A stretch of 64,000 bases of DNA from CADEDH01 sp963732695 (GTDB taxonomy: Bacteria > Actinomycetota > Acidimicrobiia > Acidimicrobiales > SZUA-35): positions 1 through 64,000 of the forward strand of contig CAVTAP010000016.1 of the NCBI GenBank assembly GCA_963732695.1. Reading direction: 5' to 3'. The notes below the pieces were generated by a model. That model worked only from the letters and a program-made list of their open reading frames with translations, did no database searches and had not been told where the DNA came from. Below are positions 50,816 to 58,909 of this stretch, one piece after another (position 1 is the stretch's first letter; each line of letters opens with the position of its first letter). The position numbers and the translations under genes were made by a program.

Positions 50816-51991
50816 GTGACGATCCAAGCCGACGAGATACTGGTTGTCCCCGCAGCGGTGGAACCGCTGGAGGCGGCGACCGGCTCGTCCCGCCGGCTGT
50901 TGTCGTTCGCCCTGGCCAACGTCCGGCGCCGCCCCGAGCGGGCGGTGCTGGCCGTGGCCGGCATTGCCCTCGCCATCTCGGCTGCGGTGGTGATGCGCAC
51001 GATCGCCTCCGGGTACCAGGTGCTGGGCGTCGATGCCGTGACCGATGCCGTGGACGGCGCGCCCTATTGGGCGGTGCCGGCCGGCGGTATCCATGTCGAC
51101 CCGGCCACGGGGGTGATCATGGCCGACGCCCCACCGCCCGAGCTCACCGCTCCCGCCGGGTGGACCACCGAGCGCGCCGTGATCACCACCATGGCCGACC
51201 ATCCCGACGTGGCGCTGGTGGGCCGCACCGGAGCGGCCGACGGAACGGCCCTGGTCAGCGGCGAGGCCGCCGCCCGGCTCGGGGTGGGCGACGGCGCCCC
51301 CCTCGACCTCGCCGGCACGCCGCTCACCGTGCGGCTGTCGTCCGAGGCCGGCTCCCGGGTGACGGTGCCGCTGGAGGTGGCCGAGGCGGCGGGGGCGGTC
51401 GACGGATGGCTCACCCTGCGGGCCCCGCCCGACGACGCCGCGGCGCCGAACACGGTGGCCGACGCCACCGGGCTGGTGGTGACGAGCGACCCGGCGGTGC
51501 AGCCCGCCGACGGAGCACCGGGTCTGGTGTACTCCACCCAACGCTCCACCGACCGGCTCGGGTTCATCTCCTTCGAGCAGAAGTTCGCCGCCCTCCTCGG
51601 CTCCAAGGTGAGCTCGTCGTTCCTGGGCCTGATCTCCACCGTGGCGCTGGCGCTCGGCTTCGTGATCGCGGTGTCGACCTTCGTGGCCTCGGTACAGGAG
51701 CGGCGGCGGGAATTCGGGATCATGGCCAGCATCGGGCTCACCGACGAGGTGCTGTATTTCTTCCTCGTCGAGTCGCTGCTGCTGTTCGTGATGGCCTACG
51801 TCAGCGGCACCTTGCTGGGCGGGGCGATCGTGGCCTTCGCCGCCAACTCGTTCTTCTCGCTCCGGGCCTGGCTGGAGGCAGCCGGCCTGGTGGCCATGTA
51901 CCTGCCGGCGCTCGGCATCGTGGCCGCCCTGATCCCCGTCCACCGGCTGCTCCAGCAGCGGCCCGTCTCCCTCCTGGCAGACCACCCATGA
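50816..51991 (+). CDS. FtsX-like ABC transporter permease (large)
   Basis: A 391-residue permease with one N-terminal helix (RAVLAVAGIALAISAAVVM), a periplasmic domain of about 200 residues and three C-terminal helices with the FtsX signature (TFVASVQERRREFGIMASIGLT ... LLLFVMAYVSGTLLGG). GTG 50816 follows AGGGAG. This MacB/LolC-like architecture moves lipids, peptides or exports lipoproteins. It is first of three genes with the next permease and the ATPase. Confidence 0.85.
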   Translation: MTIQADEILVVPAAVEPLEAATGSSRRLLSFALANVRRRPERAVLAVAGIALAISAAVVMRTIASGYQVLGVDAVTDAVDGAPYWAVPAGGIHVDPATGVIMADAPPPELTAPAGWTTERAVITTMADHPDVALVGRTGAADGTALVSGEAAARLGVGDGAPLDLAGTPLTVRLSSEAGSRVTVPLEVAEAAGAVDGWLTLRAPPDDAAAPNTVADATGLVVTSDPAVQPADGAPGLVYSTQRSTDRLGFISFEQKFAALLGSKVSSSFLGLISTVALALGFVIAVSTFVASVQERRREFGIMASIGLTDEVLYFFLVESLLLFVMAYVSGTLLGGAIVAFAANSFFSLRAWLEAAGLVAMYLPALGIVAALIPVHRLLQQRPVSLLADHP

Positions 51992-52560
51992 TCGCCTCGC
52001 TGTACCGGGCCGTGGCCTACGGCACCATGGCCGCCTGGCGCCGGCGTCGGCTCCTCACCCTGCCGGTCGTCACCGTGGCCACCGGCGCCTTCCTGGTGGT
52101 GCTGGTGATGGCCCTCATGCCGGCCGTCCGCCGTCAGGGCGAGACCCTTGGCAGCGGGGACAGCGTGGGCCGGGCCACCCTGGCCATCGCCGTGGTGGTG
52201 CTGCTGGTGGGGGCGTTCGAGGTGGCCATCGCCGCCACCCGGTCCATCAACCAGCGATCGGCCGAGATCGGCGTCCTGTCCACCTTCGGGGTGCCGCACC
52301 GCTGCACCCTGGGGGCCCTGCTGGTGGAGCCGGTGGCCACGGCCACGGCCGGAGCCGTGATCGGGGCGTTCGTGGGCGGGGTGTTCGGCTTCGGGGCGCC
52401 GGCCATCGGGCTGATCGACGACACGGTCCACGCCGGTGACGTGTTCACGGGGATCGTCCTGGCCGTCGGGGTGTCGGTGGTGGCCGCCATCGCCGCCAGC
52501 GCCGTACCCACCGTGCGGGCCGTCCGCCGCCCGCCCCTCGCTTCGTTGTCGTCGTCTTGA
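51988..52560 (+). CDS. FtsX-like permease, half-size partner
   Basis: A 190-residue membrane protein with about four helices and no large external domain. SINQRSAEIGVLSTFGVPHR matches the cytoplasmic coupling loop of FtsX permeases, and VVAAIAASAVPTVRAVRRPPLASL the ending. It appears to be a permease half lacking the periplasmic domain. ATG 51988 overlaps the previous stop (ATGA). Confidence 0.78.
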   Translation: MIASLYRAVAYGTMAAWRRRRLLTLPVVTVATGAFLVVLVMALMPAVRRQGETLGSGDSVGRATLAIAVVVLLVGAFEVAIAATRSINQRSAEIGVLSTFGVPHRCTLGALLVEPVATATAGAVIGAFVGGVFGFGAPAIGLIDDTVHAGDVFTGIVLAVGVSVVAAIAASAVPTVRAVRRPPLASLSSS

Positions 52561-52588
52561 CCAGCACCGTGATTCGGAGACCCCAGGT

Positions 52589-53341
52589 ATGGACATGACC
52601 GCCCCCGCCCCCACCGTCGGCCTGCTCGGCTCAGCCCTGCCCCGGATCGAGCCACCCCTGGACGGCCCGATCGTCGCCGTCGACAGCGTGTGGAAGCTGT
52701 TCGCCATGGGCGAAGAGGTGGTGCACGCCGTGGTCGACGTGAGCTTCACCTCCGACCCCGGCGAGTTCCTGTGCCTGATGGGCCCGAGCGGCAGCGGCAA
52801 GTCCACCGTGCTGCACCTGCTGGGTGGACTCGACCGGCCGACCAAGGGCGAGATCTCGATCGCCGGCACCTCGACGTCGAAGCTGACCGAGAGCCAATTC
52901 TCGTCGCTGCGGCGCTCCACCCTCGGCTTCATCTTCCAGAGCTACAACCTGATCCCGTTCCTCAGCGCAGTGGAGAACGTGGAGCTGCCTCTCACCTTCG
53001 AAGCGGTCGACCGCCAGTCGGTGCGGCAACGGGCGGTGGAGTTGCTCGAGCTGGTGGGGCTGGGCCACCGGCTCCACCACCGGCCGTCACGGATGTCGGG
53101 CGGCGAGCAGCAACGGACGGCCATCGCCCGGGCCCTCATCGGCTCCCCCCGCCTGATCCTGGCCGACGAACCCACGGCCAACCTCGACCACAAGAGCGGC
53201 GGCACCATCATCGAGCTGCTCCACGATCTGTGCGGACGGCTCGGGGTGGGGGTCGTCGCCTCCACCCACGACCCGAAGGTGGCCGAGCGGGCCCACCGGG
53301 TGCTGCGCATGGCCGACGGCCGCATCGCCGACGAGAGCTGA
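52589..53341 (+). CDS. ABC transporter ATP-binding protein (LolD/MacB type)
   Basis: A 250-residue ATPase: Walker A GPSGSGKS, Q-loop FQSYNLIP, signature MSGGEQQR, Walker B LILADEPTANLD and H-loop STHD. The sequence FIFQSYNLIP and the length place it in the MacB/LolD/FtsE group that energises FtsX-like permeases. An unusual 30-residue N-terminal extension (APAPTVGLLGSALPRIEPP) precedes the fold. It completes the three-gene transporter. Confidence 0.92.
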   Translation: MDMTAPAPTVGLLGSALPRIEPPLDGPIVAVDSVWKLFAMGEEVVHAVVDVSFTSDPGEFLCLMGPSGSGKSTVLHLLGGLDRPTKGEISIAGTSTSKLTESQFSSLRRSTLGFIFQSYNLIPFLSAVENVELPLTFEAVDRQSVRQRAVELLELVGLGHRLHHRPSRMSGGEQQRTAIARALIGSPRLILADEPTANLDHKSGGTIIELLHDLCGRLGVGVVASTHDPKVAERAHRVLRMADGRIADES

Positions 53342-53415
53342 TCTCCCCCTCCCCTTCCCGATCTCGCCGCCGCTCCCTTTCCGACCCACCCACCAAACAA
53401 ACAAGGAGCCTGCCC

Positions 53416-54906
53416 ATGGCCGCCCCTTCGTCCACGTCCGTCGGGACCGGCGACAAGCTGATCTCGGAGATAGTGCCCGACCAGGTGTTACCGAAGGTGC
53501 TCGGCACCTTCGACCTGGTAGCGGTGTACGTGTTCATCATCTTCTTCATCTCCGGCTCGTCGATCATCGCCGGTGGAGGCTGGGCCTCCATCTCCATGTG
53601 GCTGGCCGGGTTCGTGCTGTTCCTGGCACCGGCGGCAGCGGCCGTGGCCGAGCTGGGCGGCATGTGGCCGGCCCAGGGCGGCGTCTACATCTGGTCGTAC
53701 CACACGATGTCGGAGCAGCTGGCCTTCCTCGGCGGGTTCCTGTCCTGGATCCCGGTGATCCTGGCCGGCACGCTCACACCGGCGGCGGCGGTGGCCTTCT
53801 TCTCCTACGCCTTCGGCTTCCAACCGGGGCTGACGGCCAACATCGTGCTCCAGCTCGTGCTGCTGTGGGGCTGCGTGGCGTTCGCCATGCGCAAGCTCAC
53901 CCTCACCCAGTCCATCGCCCGGGGCGTGTTCATCTTCTATGGGGTACTGGTCACGGCGGTGTTCGTGGCCGGCATCATCGTGGCCGCCCGCAACGGAGGC
54001 CCGGCCGTGCCGTTCTCGGCCGGTGAGAGCCTGTCGTTCAACTTCGGCAAGTACGGCTGGGTGTTCGGTGTCGTCCTGCTGTACCTGGTGGGGGTGGAGA
54101 CGCCGTACAACATGGGGGCGGAGTTCCTCAAGTCCCGCAGCGCAACGAAGATGGTGCTGTGGGGTTCGATCTTCCTGGCCGTCGGCTATGTCTTCGGCAC
54201 CGTGGGGATCCTGCTGTCGACCCCGGCCGACGAGCTCGACGTCGTCACCGGTGTGCCCCGGGTGTTCGACTACCTGGACGTGGGCGGCCTGGGCCGGATC
54301 GGGGCCGTGGGCGTGGCCCTCGTCAGCCTGATGGCCTTCACCATCTACCAGTCGGCCTACTCCCGGCTGGTGTTCGTGTCGGGGCTGGAACGGCATCTGC
54401 CCCGGCTGTTCACCCATCTCAACCCCCGTACCCGCAACCCGGTGACGGCGCTGCTGCTCCAGGGCGTGATCTCGTCGATCCTGGTGGTGATCCTGTACTC
54501 CCAGCAGTCCCTGACCACGATCTTCCTGTCGATCCAGGGTGCGCTGACGGTGCTGTGGCTGGCTTCGGGGTTCTTCTTCCTCTTTCCACTGATCATCGCC
54601 CGCCGCAAGTACGCCCAGCGCTATGCCACGGAGGACTTCTGGCGGATTCCCGGCGGGATGTGGGCGGCCACGGCGGTGGCCGCCGTAGGCATCTTCGGTA
54701 CGGCGATGGGCATCTACTACACGTTCACCCTGCCCTTCAGCGCCGACATCCCCAAGAGCACCTGGATGTGGAACGTCGGATCGATCACGGCCGGCACGCT
54801 GATCGCAGCGGTGGCGATCTACCTCGCCGGGCGTCGCTCCGCCTCCAAGCTGAGCGACGACGAACGTCTCCTCCATCTCGCTCAGATGGAGCTCGGCCAG
54901 GTGTGA
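53416..54906 (+). CDS. APC-superfamily amino acid permease
   Basis: A 496-residue transporter with 12 or more hydrophobic segments. The first helix shows GTFDLVAVYVFIIFFISGSS, then WPAQGGVYIWSYHTM (helix 3, a GGxYxW-like motif), and YLVGVETPYNMGAEF in the middle, typical of the glutamate:GABA/APC group. AAGGAG lies before ATG 53416. Substrate is probably an amino acid or amine. It stands 74 bp after the ABC transporter ATPase. Confidence 0.88.
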   Translation: MAAPSSTSVGTGDKLISEIVPDQVLPKVLGTFDLVAVYVFIIFFISGSSIIAGGGWASISMWLAGFVLFLAPAAAAVAELGGMWPAQGGVYIWSYHTMSEQLAFLGGFLSWIPVILAGTLTPAAAVAFFSYAFGFQPGLTANIVLQLVLLWGCVAFAMRKLTLTQSIARGVFIFYGVLVTAVFVAGIIVAARNGGPAVPFSAGESLSFNFGKYGWVFGVVLLYLVGVETPYNMGAEFLKSRSATKMVLWGSIFLAVGYVFGTVGILLSTPADELDVVTGVPRVFDYLDVGGLGRIGAVGVALVSLMAFTIYQSAYSRLVFVSGLERHLPRLFTHLNPRTRNPVTALLLQGVISSILVVILYSQQSLTTIFLSIQGALTVLWLASGFFFLFPLIIARRKYAQRYATEDFWRIPGGMWAATAVAAVGIFGTAMGIYYTFTLPFSADIPKSTWMWNVGSITAGTLIAAVAIYLAGRRSASKLSDDERLLHLAQMELGQV

Positions 54907-54973
54907 GCCTGCCGGGCCGATGATCGCCCCGCCCACCACGACCACGGTAACCGTGTCGGTGGGCGGTGTGAAC

Positions 54974-55045
54974 AGCGGGCCCCGGCGCCGGGGCGGTCGA
55001 CTGGTCGGTCGGTCGACCGCGGTCCGCCCGGCGCCGGGGCCCGCT
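54974..55045. terminator. Nested long inverted repeat after the permease gene
   Basis: A 19-bp perfect outer arm AGCGGGCCCCGGCGCCGGG (54974-54992) pairs with 55027-55045. The inner GGTCGAC (54995-55001) pairs with GTCGACC (55012-55018). The whole structure follows the permease by 67 bp. It is a strong terminator candidate and lies at the edge of the accessory island. Confidence 0.6.
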
Positions 55046-55102
55046 CCCCCTACCGGTGTGATGTCGGAGGGATGCGGATGCCCGCCGCCCGGCGCACGCC
55101 GG

Positions 55103-55255
55103 TCAGTGGATGAAGGCCTGGACCTCGTGGGCGGCCTCGGCTGGGTTCTCGCCGATCTCGCCGGCGGCGGCCGACTGCTCCCGTACCAACACGGCGATGG
55201 AGGCGGCGGAATCCCGGGCCGACTCGATGGAGGCCGTCATCGAATCGATCAGCGC
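55103..55255 (-). pseudogene. Possible C-terminal fragment of an unknown gene at the island edge
   Basis: The minus strand encodes LIDSMTASIESARDSAASIAV followed by a short acidic ending AAHEVQAFIH and stop. This looks protein-like (amphipathic helices), whereas the same frame beyond about 55256 is only antisense to the recombinase. It is therefore probably the end of a gene cut at the junction near 55256. I do not recognise the family. Confidence is low. Confidence 0.3.
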
Positions 55256-56134
55256 CGGCTCGGCACCAAGCGGGTCAAGAGCCTCCGACCGGAGGACGTC
55301 GAGGTGGCGCTGACCCGGCTGGCCACGAAAGGCCATGGGGCGAAGCCTCGGCCGATGAGCCGGGCCAGCCTGGTCAAGATCCGATCGGTGCTCGGCCAGG
55401 CGCTCACCTGGGCCGAGCGCCGCCAGCTGGTCGCCCGGAACGTTGTCCGAGTCGTCGAGCTCCCGGCTGAAGCTCGACCTGGCGAACTTGGCCGAGCGCT
55501 CACGGTGGAGCAAGCCCGCCACCTCTTGCGGTCGATAGAAGGCCACCGGCTCGAGGCGCTCTTCACGCTGATGCTGATGCTCGGGCTGCGGCCAGGAGAG
55601 GCCACCGGGCTTACGTGGCCGAACGTCGACTTCGACCAGGGCGTGATTCACGTCCGCCAGTCGTTAAAGCTCCACCGAGGCTGCTTGGTGCTCTCGGATA
55701 AGCTCAAGACTTCGAGATCCCGCCGGAGTCTCGACGCGCCAACCCAGTTGCTTACCGTCCTTGAACGGCACCGGAGGCGGCAGGCGGCCGAACGTTTGGA
55801 GCTGGGCCCCGCCTGGTCCAATCCTCACGATCTCGTCTTCACCAACGCCATCGGCGGGCCGATCGATCCGGCAAGTCTGCGCCGAGTGCTCCGGAAGGCA
55901 ACGGAGGATGCCGGCCTCGGTCCGTGGCACCCGCACGAGCTTCGCCACTCGGCGGCCTCGATACTCTCGGCTTCCGGCGTGCCGCTGGAGCAGGTCGCTG
56001 ATGTCCTGGGTCACGACGGGACACGAATGACAGCTCTTGTGTATCGGCACGCCGTTACACCGAACAGTCCAGGCAGCGAAGGCAATGGGTGGCCTGCTGA
56101 CGTAATTTCTACGCTCCGACCTCAGAGCCTTTGA
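55256..56134 (+). pseudogene. Tyrosine recombinase (phage-type integrase), N terminus missing
   Basis: The catalytic domain is complete. Arg in LGLRPGEATG, HELRHSA (H-x-x-R), His in LGHDG and Tyr in ALVYRH are all present. Upstream it opens abruptly with RLGTKRVKSLRPEDVEVAL, inside the core-binding (SAM-like) domain. The arm-type DNA-binding domain is absent, and the sequence before 55256 has the character of another gene on the other strand. It probably lost its start by recombination and may be inactive, though an internal GTG could still be used. Confidence 0.8.
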
Positions 56135-56772
56135 GCAAGCCGTCGCTCGCAGTGCCGGATCCGGACGACCGTGCGCCCTTGTGCCAATTGCGCTCCGCAG
56201 CGACCGAGGTCCCGACCTGTGGGGTGCAGTCCTCTGACGTTCACAGTGCCCATGAGCGACCGAAGAGGTAAGCCTGCTCATAACACCAAAGGACGATGAC
56301 TGGAATATCATTTGCTCTTGCTGGGCCAATGACGTTGATAGCTGTGCCTGACTTCATGAGCAGACACCGCCTGATGGTTCAGTTGTGGATCATCGACGGA
56401 CACGACGAATCGAAAGTTGGGGGGCCGGCTAAATAATGCCACATGTGTAGCGTCTCGTCACCCGACAGATAATCCATGCCCTCGTCAAATATTCGATCAC
56501 AACTGTTCGGAGAGGCGAAAGGAAAAGGAATAAATGGCGTTTAGATCTAAGGTTCAAGATCCCAGAACTGATCTTTGGTTCGGCTGATCTGGGCCATGGT
56601 CGTGGAAACGGACTCCTCATCGCCGCCACCGAGTACGTCCGATGCAACGAGGTGATCAAGCCGAGTTCGAGTGTGTAGCTTGCCCTGGATAGCGGTGGAC
56701 AGTTTGTAATGTAGGTGTAGACTGAAATTCCCGCGACCTACCAGTCGCCGTGCGAAAGGAAAGCCGATCGGC
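56135..56772. other. AT-richer gap of 638 bp with no gene seen
   Basis: No open frame here is convincing. Composition changes to AT-rich stretches (for example around 56290-56340 and 56420-56540). Short frames on the minus strand lack protein-like features. The region presumably carries the promoter of the patatin gene at its right end, but I cannot place boxes with confidence. It marks the start of foreign-looking DNA. Confidence 0.5.
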
Positions 56773-57717
56773 ATGGTCGCAGATATGACCGTCATGGATG
56801 TCATTCAAGCCAGAGTCAAGAATCGAGACGGTGCCCCACATGCTCGCCTGGGACTTTCGGTCGAGGGCGGCGGCATGCGGGGAGTCGTCTCGGGCGCGAT
56901 GCTCGTCGCATTGTCCGAACTCAGACTGAATCATGTATTCGACGGAATTTACGGCACATCAGCCGGGGCCGTCAATGCGGCCTACTTCGCCAGCGGCAGG
57001 ACATGGGATGCCTTAGCCGTCTATTACGACCACCTTCCTAATGGATTCCTGGGCCGCTCTCGCGGTCGCCCGTCTCTGAAAATGTCCTTCTTGTTTGACG
57101 ACATCATGCAAGGCCTGGTGCCCCTAGATGTTGACACGCTACGCGCGTCCAGCATCCCGGTCATCGCGGTCGTTTCTAGTTTGGAACGCAGGGTCGGAGA
57201 CCTGATCGATCTGCGAAAGGCGGAGAATCCCATAGATGATTTAATGTGTGGAAGTTGGCTTCCGCTCCTCTCCGGTCCGCTGCCGTCACGCGAAGGAGAG
57301 CGGAAGCTCGACGGCGGCATGTTCAAGCCCGATGCGGCTCTTGCTGCCATCGATGATGGTTGCACCCATATTCTTGCTTTGAATTCGACTCCAGTTTCGT
57401 CTGACGGGCATTCACCCATGACGAGGATGCTGACTAGACGACTTCTCAATCACTGGTCTCGCGATGCCGGGGACGTATACTTCCGCATGCGGAGCGAGTG
57501 GGATGCAGAGCGCGCCAAAATCATTGGCGGCCATCCTTGGCTACGTGGTGCTCAGATTCTCCGTATTGCTCCTGGCCCCAACGGTCATCAGGTCGAACGA
57601 ACCACAGTCGATCTAGGCACCCTCCTGCACGGGTTACGAGTTGGCTACTCGACTGTTCGCGAAGAGTTTGGATGCCCCGCTAGCACGAGAAGCATCTATC
57701 GAGTGACCGAAGCCTAA
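56773..57717 (+). CDS. Patatin-like phospholipase
   Basis: A 314-residue patatin-fold lipase. The oxyanion hole is GGGMRG (32-37), the nucleophile elbow GTSAG has Ser63, and the catalytic Asp is D180 in LDGGMF. All three catalytic elements are intact, so it should hydrolyse acyl esters of phospholipids or related lipids. There is no signal peptide, suggesting an intracellular enzyme. Codon use and base composition differ from the backbone. A hairpin terminator follows, so it is probably its own transcription unit. Patatins serve as effectors in several phage-defence systems, but no partner of a known system is nearby. Confidence 0.9.
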   Translation: MVADMTVMDVIQARVKNRDGAPHARLGLSVEGGGMRGVVSGAMLVALSELRLNHVFDGIYGTSAGAVNAAYFASGRTWDALAVYYDHLPNGFLGRSRGRPSLKMSFLFDDIMQGLVPLDVDTLRASSIPVIAVVSSLERRVGDLIDLRKAENPIDDLMCGSWLPLLSGPLPSREGERKLDGGMFKPDAALAAIDDGCTHILALNSTPVSSDGHSPMTRMLTRRLLNHWSRDAGDVYFRMRSEWDAERAKIIGGHPWLRGAQILRIAPGPNGHQVERTTVDLGTLLHGLRVGYSTVREEFGCPASTRSIYRVTEA

Positions 57718-57724
57718 GAGCTAT

Positions 57725-57750
57725 ATCCATCGTGCTATTTCACGATGGAT
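57725..57750 (+). terminator. Hairpin after the patatin gene
   Basis: ATCCATCGTG (57725-57734) pairs perfectly with CACGATGGAT (57741-57750) across loop CTATTT, 8 bp after the patatin stop. No T tract follows. It separates the patatin gene from the next operon. Confidence 0.65.
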
Positions 57751-57914
57751 TCGAAGTCCCGGAGCCCGCTTCGAGAGGAGAGACCGTTGTAGTGAACGAG
57801 ACGCTACGGGCCTACCTCCGCTACCGTCAAAGGCCGTGTCCTGAGCGCGACTGGCTAGTTAGATAGTTACCTATACAAGGCAGACCAGTCGTCTCGTACA
57901 GTGCCAGAAGCGGC

Positions 57915-57943
57915 GTGACAAGACGTTTCAATGTGGCTATGAT
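57915..57943 (+). promoter_or_regulatory. Promoter of the hydrolase/membrane-protein operon (leaderless)
   Basis: GTGACA (57915-57920, 5/6 to the -35 consensus) and TATGAT (57938-57943, 5/6 to the -10 consensus) are 17 bp apart. The expected transcription start falls at about 57950-57953, on or just before the GTG start of the hydrolase, so the mRNA would be leaderless, which is common in actinobacteria. No ribosome site is seen before this GTG. Confidence 0.6.
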
Positions 57944-57952
57944 CGCCTATTA

Positions 57953-58909
57953 GTGAGCAAGGAGTCTTCGACATCTTCGATGAGAGGGCGAACCGAGCCC
58001 CGAGGCAGCCAACAGGACACTCACATGCGACCCAGAGATGAACTATCTGAAATTAAGCTGAACGAGCCAAGGGAGGGTCGCAGTTCGAGGGGGGTCGACT
58101 ACCGTTGGCAACCCAGTGAGGAAATCAAGAGTCAGAGAAGTTTCATGTTCCTCCACGGGATTGGGAACGGGCCAGCCATTTTCGATCGAATTCTACCCAG
58201 AATGATGCACCTTGGAACTAGCTACGCTCTACCTCTTCCAGCTGCAGGATCAGGGCGGGCACTGCCGGAATTGGTCGACGACCTGCATGGTCTAGCTGCT
58301 GAGTTAGCCAGGCCACCGTGGACGCTTGTTGGGCATTCGATGGGTGGTTTAGCAGCCGGACTATTGACAGCACGTCACTCGAACGACGTGGACCATTTAG
58401 TGCTGCTCAATAGCCCCCTCCCTACAGTGCTCGAAAGGCTGTCGGCAGGAACCACGCGGCCGCTCGATCGGCTCGGCCGGGCGCTGACATCAATCAAGAC
58501 CCTGTCTGCCATACAAGCCCGGTTCGATGTTCAGCTCGTGAGCCCTCTAATACCGCCTGGAATTAGGTGGGTTGAAACTGGGATAACACGAGAGCTCCTC
58601 CGCCCATTCTTCTCTGACGTCAGCGTTCTAACAGAGACGGATATCCGGGAACTCTTCCTGTCGGCAAACTTCAGTGAGGGTGACGCGCACCTAAAGCTTG
58701 TCTCCGCCTTCCGTATTGCAGACATGGTTCCAAACGACGACATCCCGGTGTCGATCATTCTCGGGCAGAGTGATCCTCTGATACCAGAGAGCGACATTGA
58801 AAAGATCACTGGTCTATTTCCTCGGTCGACCATTACTCAAGTTGCAACAGGTCATTTCGCACACATAGAGGATCCAACCACAGTAGTTGAGGTGATTTCA
58901 AGAAGATGA
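57953..58909 (+). CDS. Alpha/beta hydrolase of the island cassette
   Basis: A 318-residue alpha/beta hydrolase. The first 55 residues are polar and unlike the fold. Then MFLHGIGNGPAIFD (oxyanion), GHSMGG with Ser129, D274 in GQSDPLIP and H301 in ATGHFAH complete a triad. Between residues 155 and 240 a helical cap domain is present. The product is intracellular (no signal). The start GTG 57953 is supported by the promoter; an internal ATG 58025 is the alternative. Its stop overlaps the membrane protein ATG (ATGA). Confidence 0.85.
   Translation: MSKESSTSSMRGRTEPRGSQQDTHMRPRDELSEIKLNEPREGRSSRGVDYRWQPSEEIKSQRSFMFLHGIGNGPAIFDRILPRMMHLGTSYALPLPAAGSGRALPELVDDLHGLAAELARPPWTLVGHSMGGLAAGLLTARHSNDVDHLVLLNSPLPTVLERLSAGTTRPLDRLGRALTSIKTLSAIQARFDVQLVSPLIPPGIRWVETGITRELLRPFFSDVSVLTETDIRELFLSANFSEGDAHLKLVSAFRIADMVPNDDIPVSIILGQSDPLIPESDIEKITGLFPRSTITQVATGHFAHIEDPTTVVEVISRR

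Noticed and set aside
55664..56329. A 221-codon minus-strand gene over the recombinase
   Set aside because: It is mostly antisense to the recombinase catalytic domain and shows no recognisable features.
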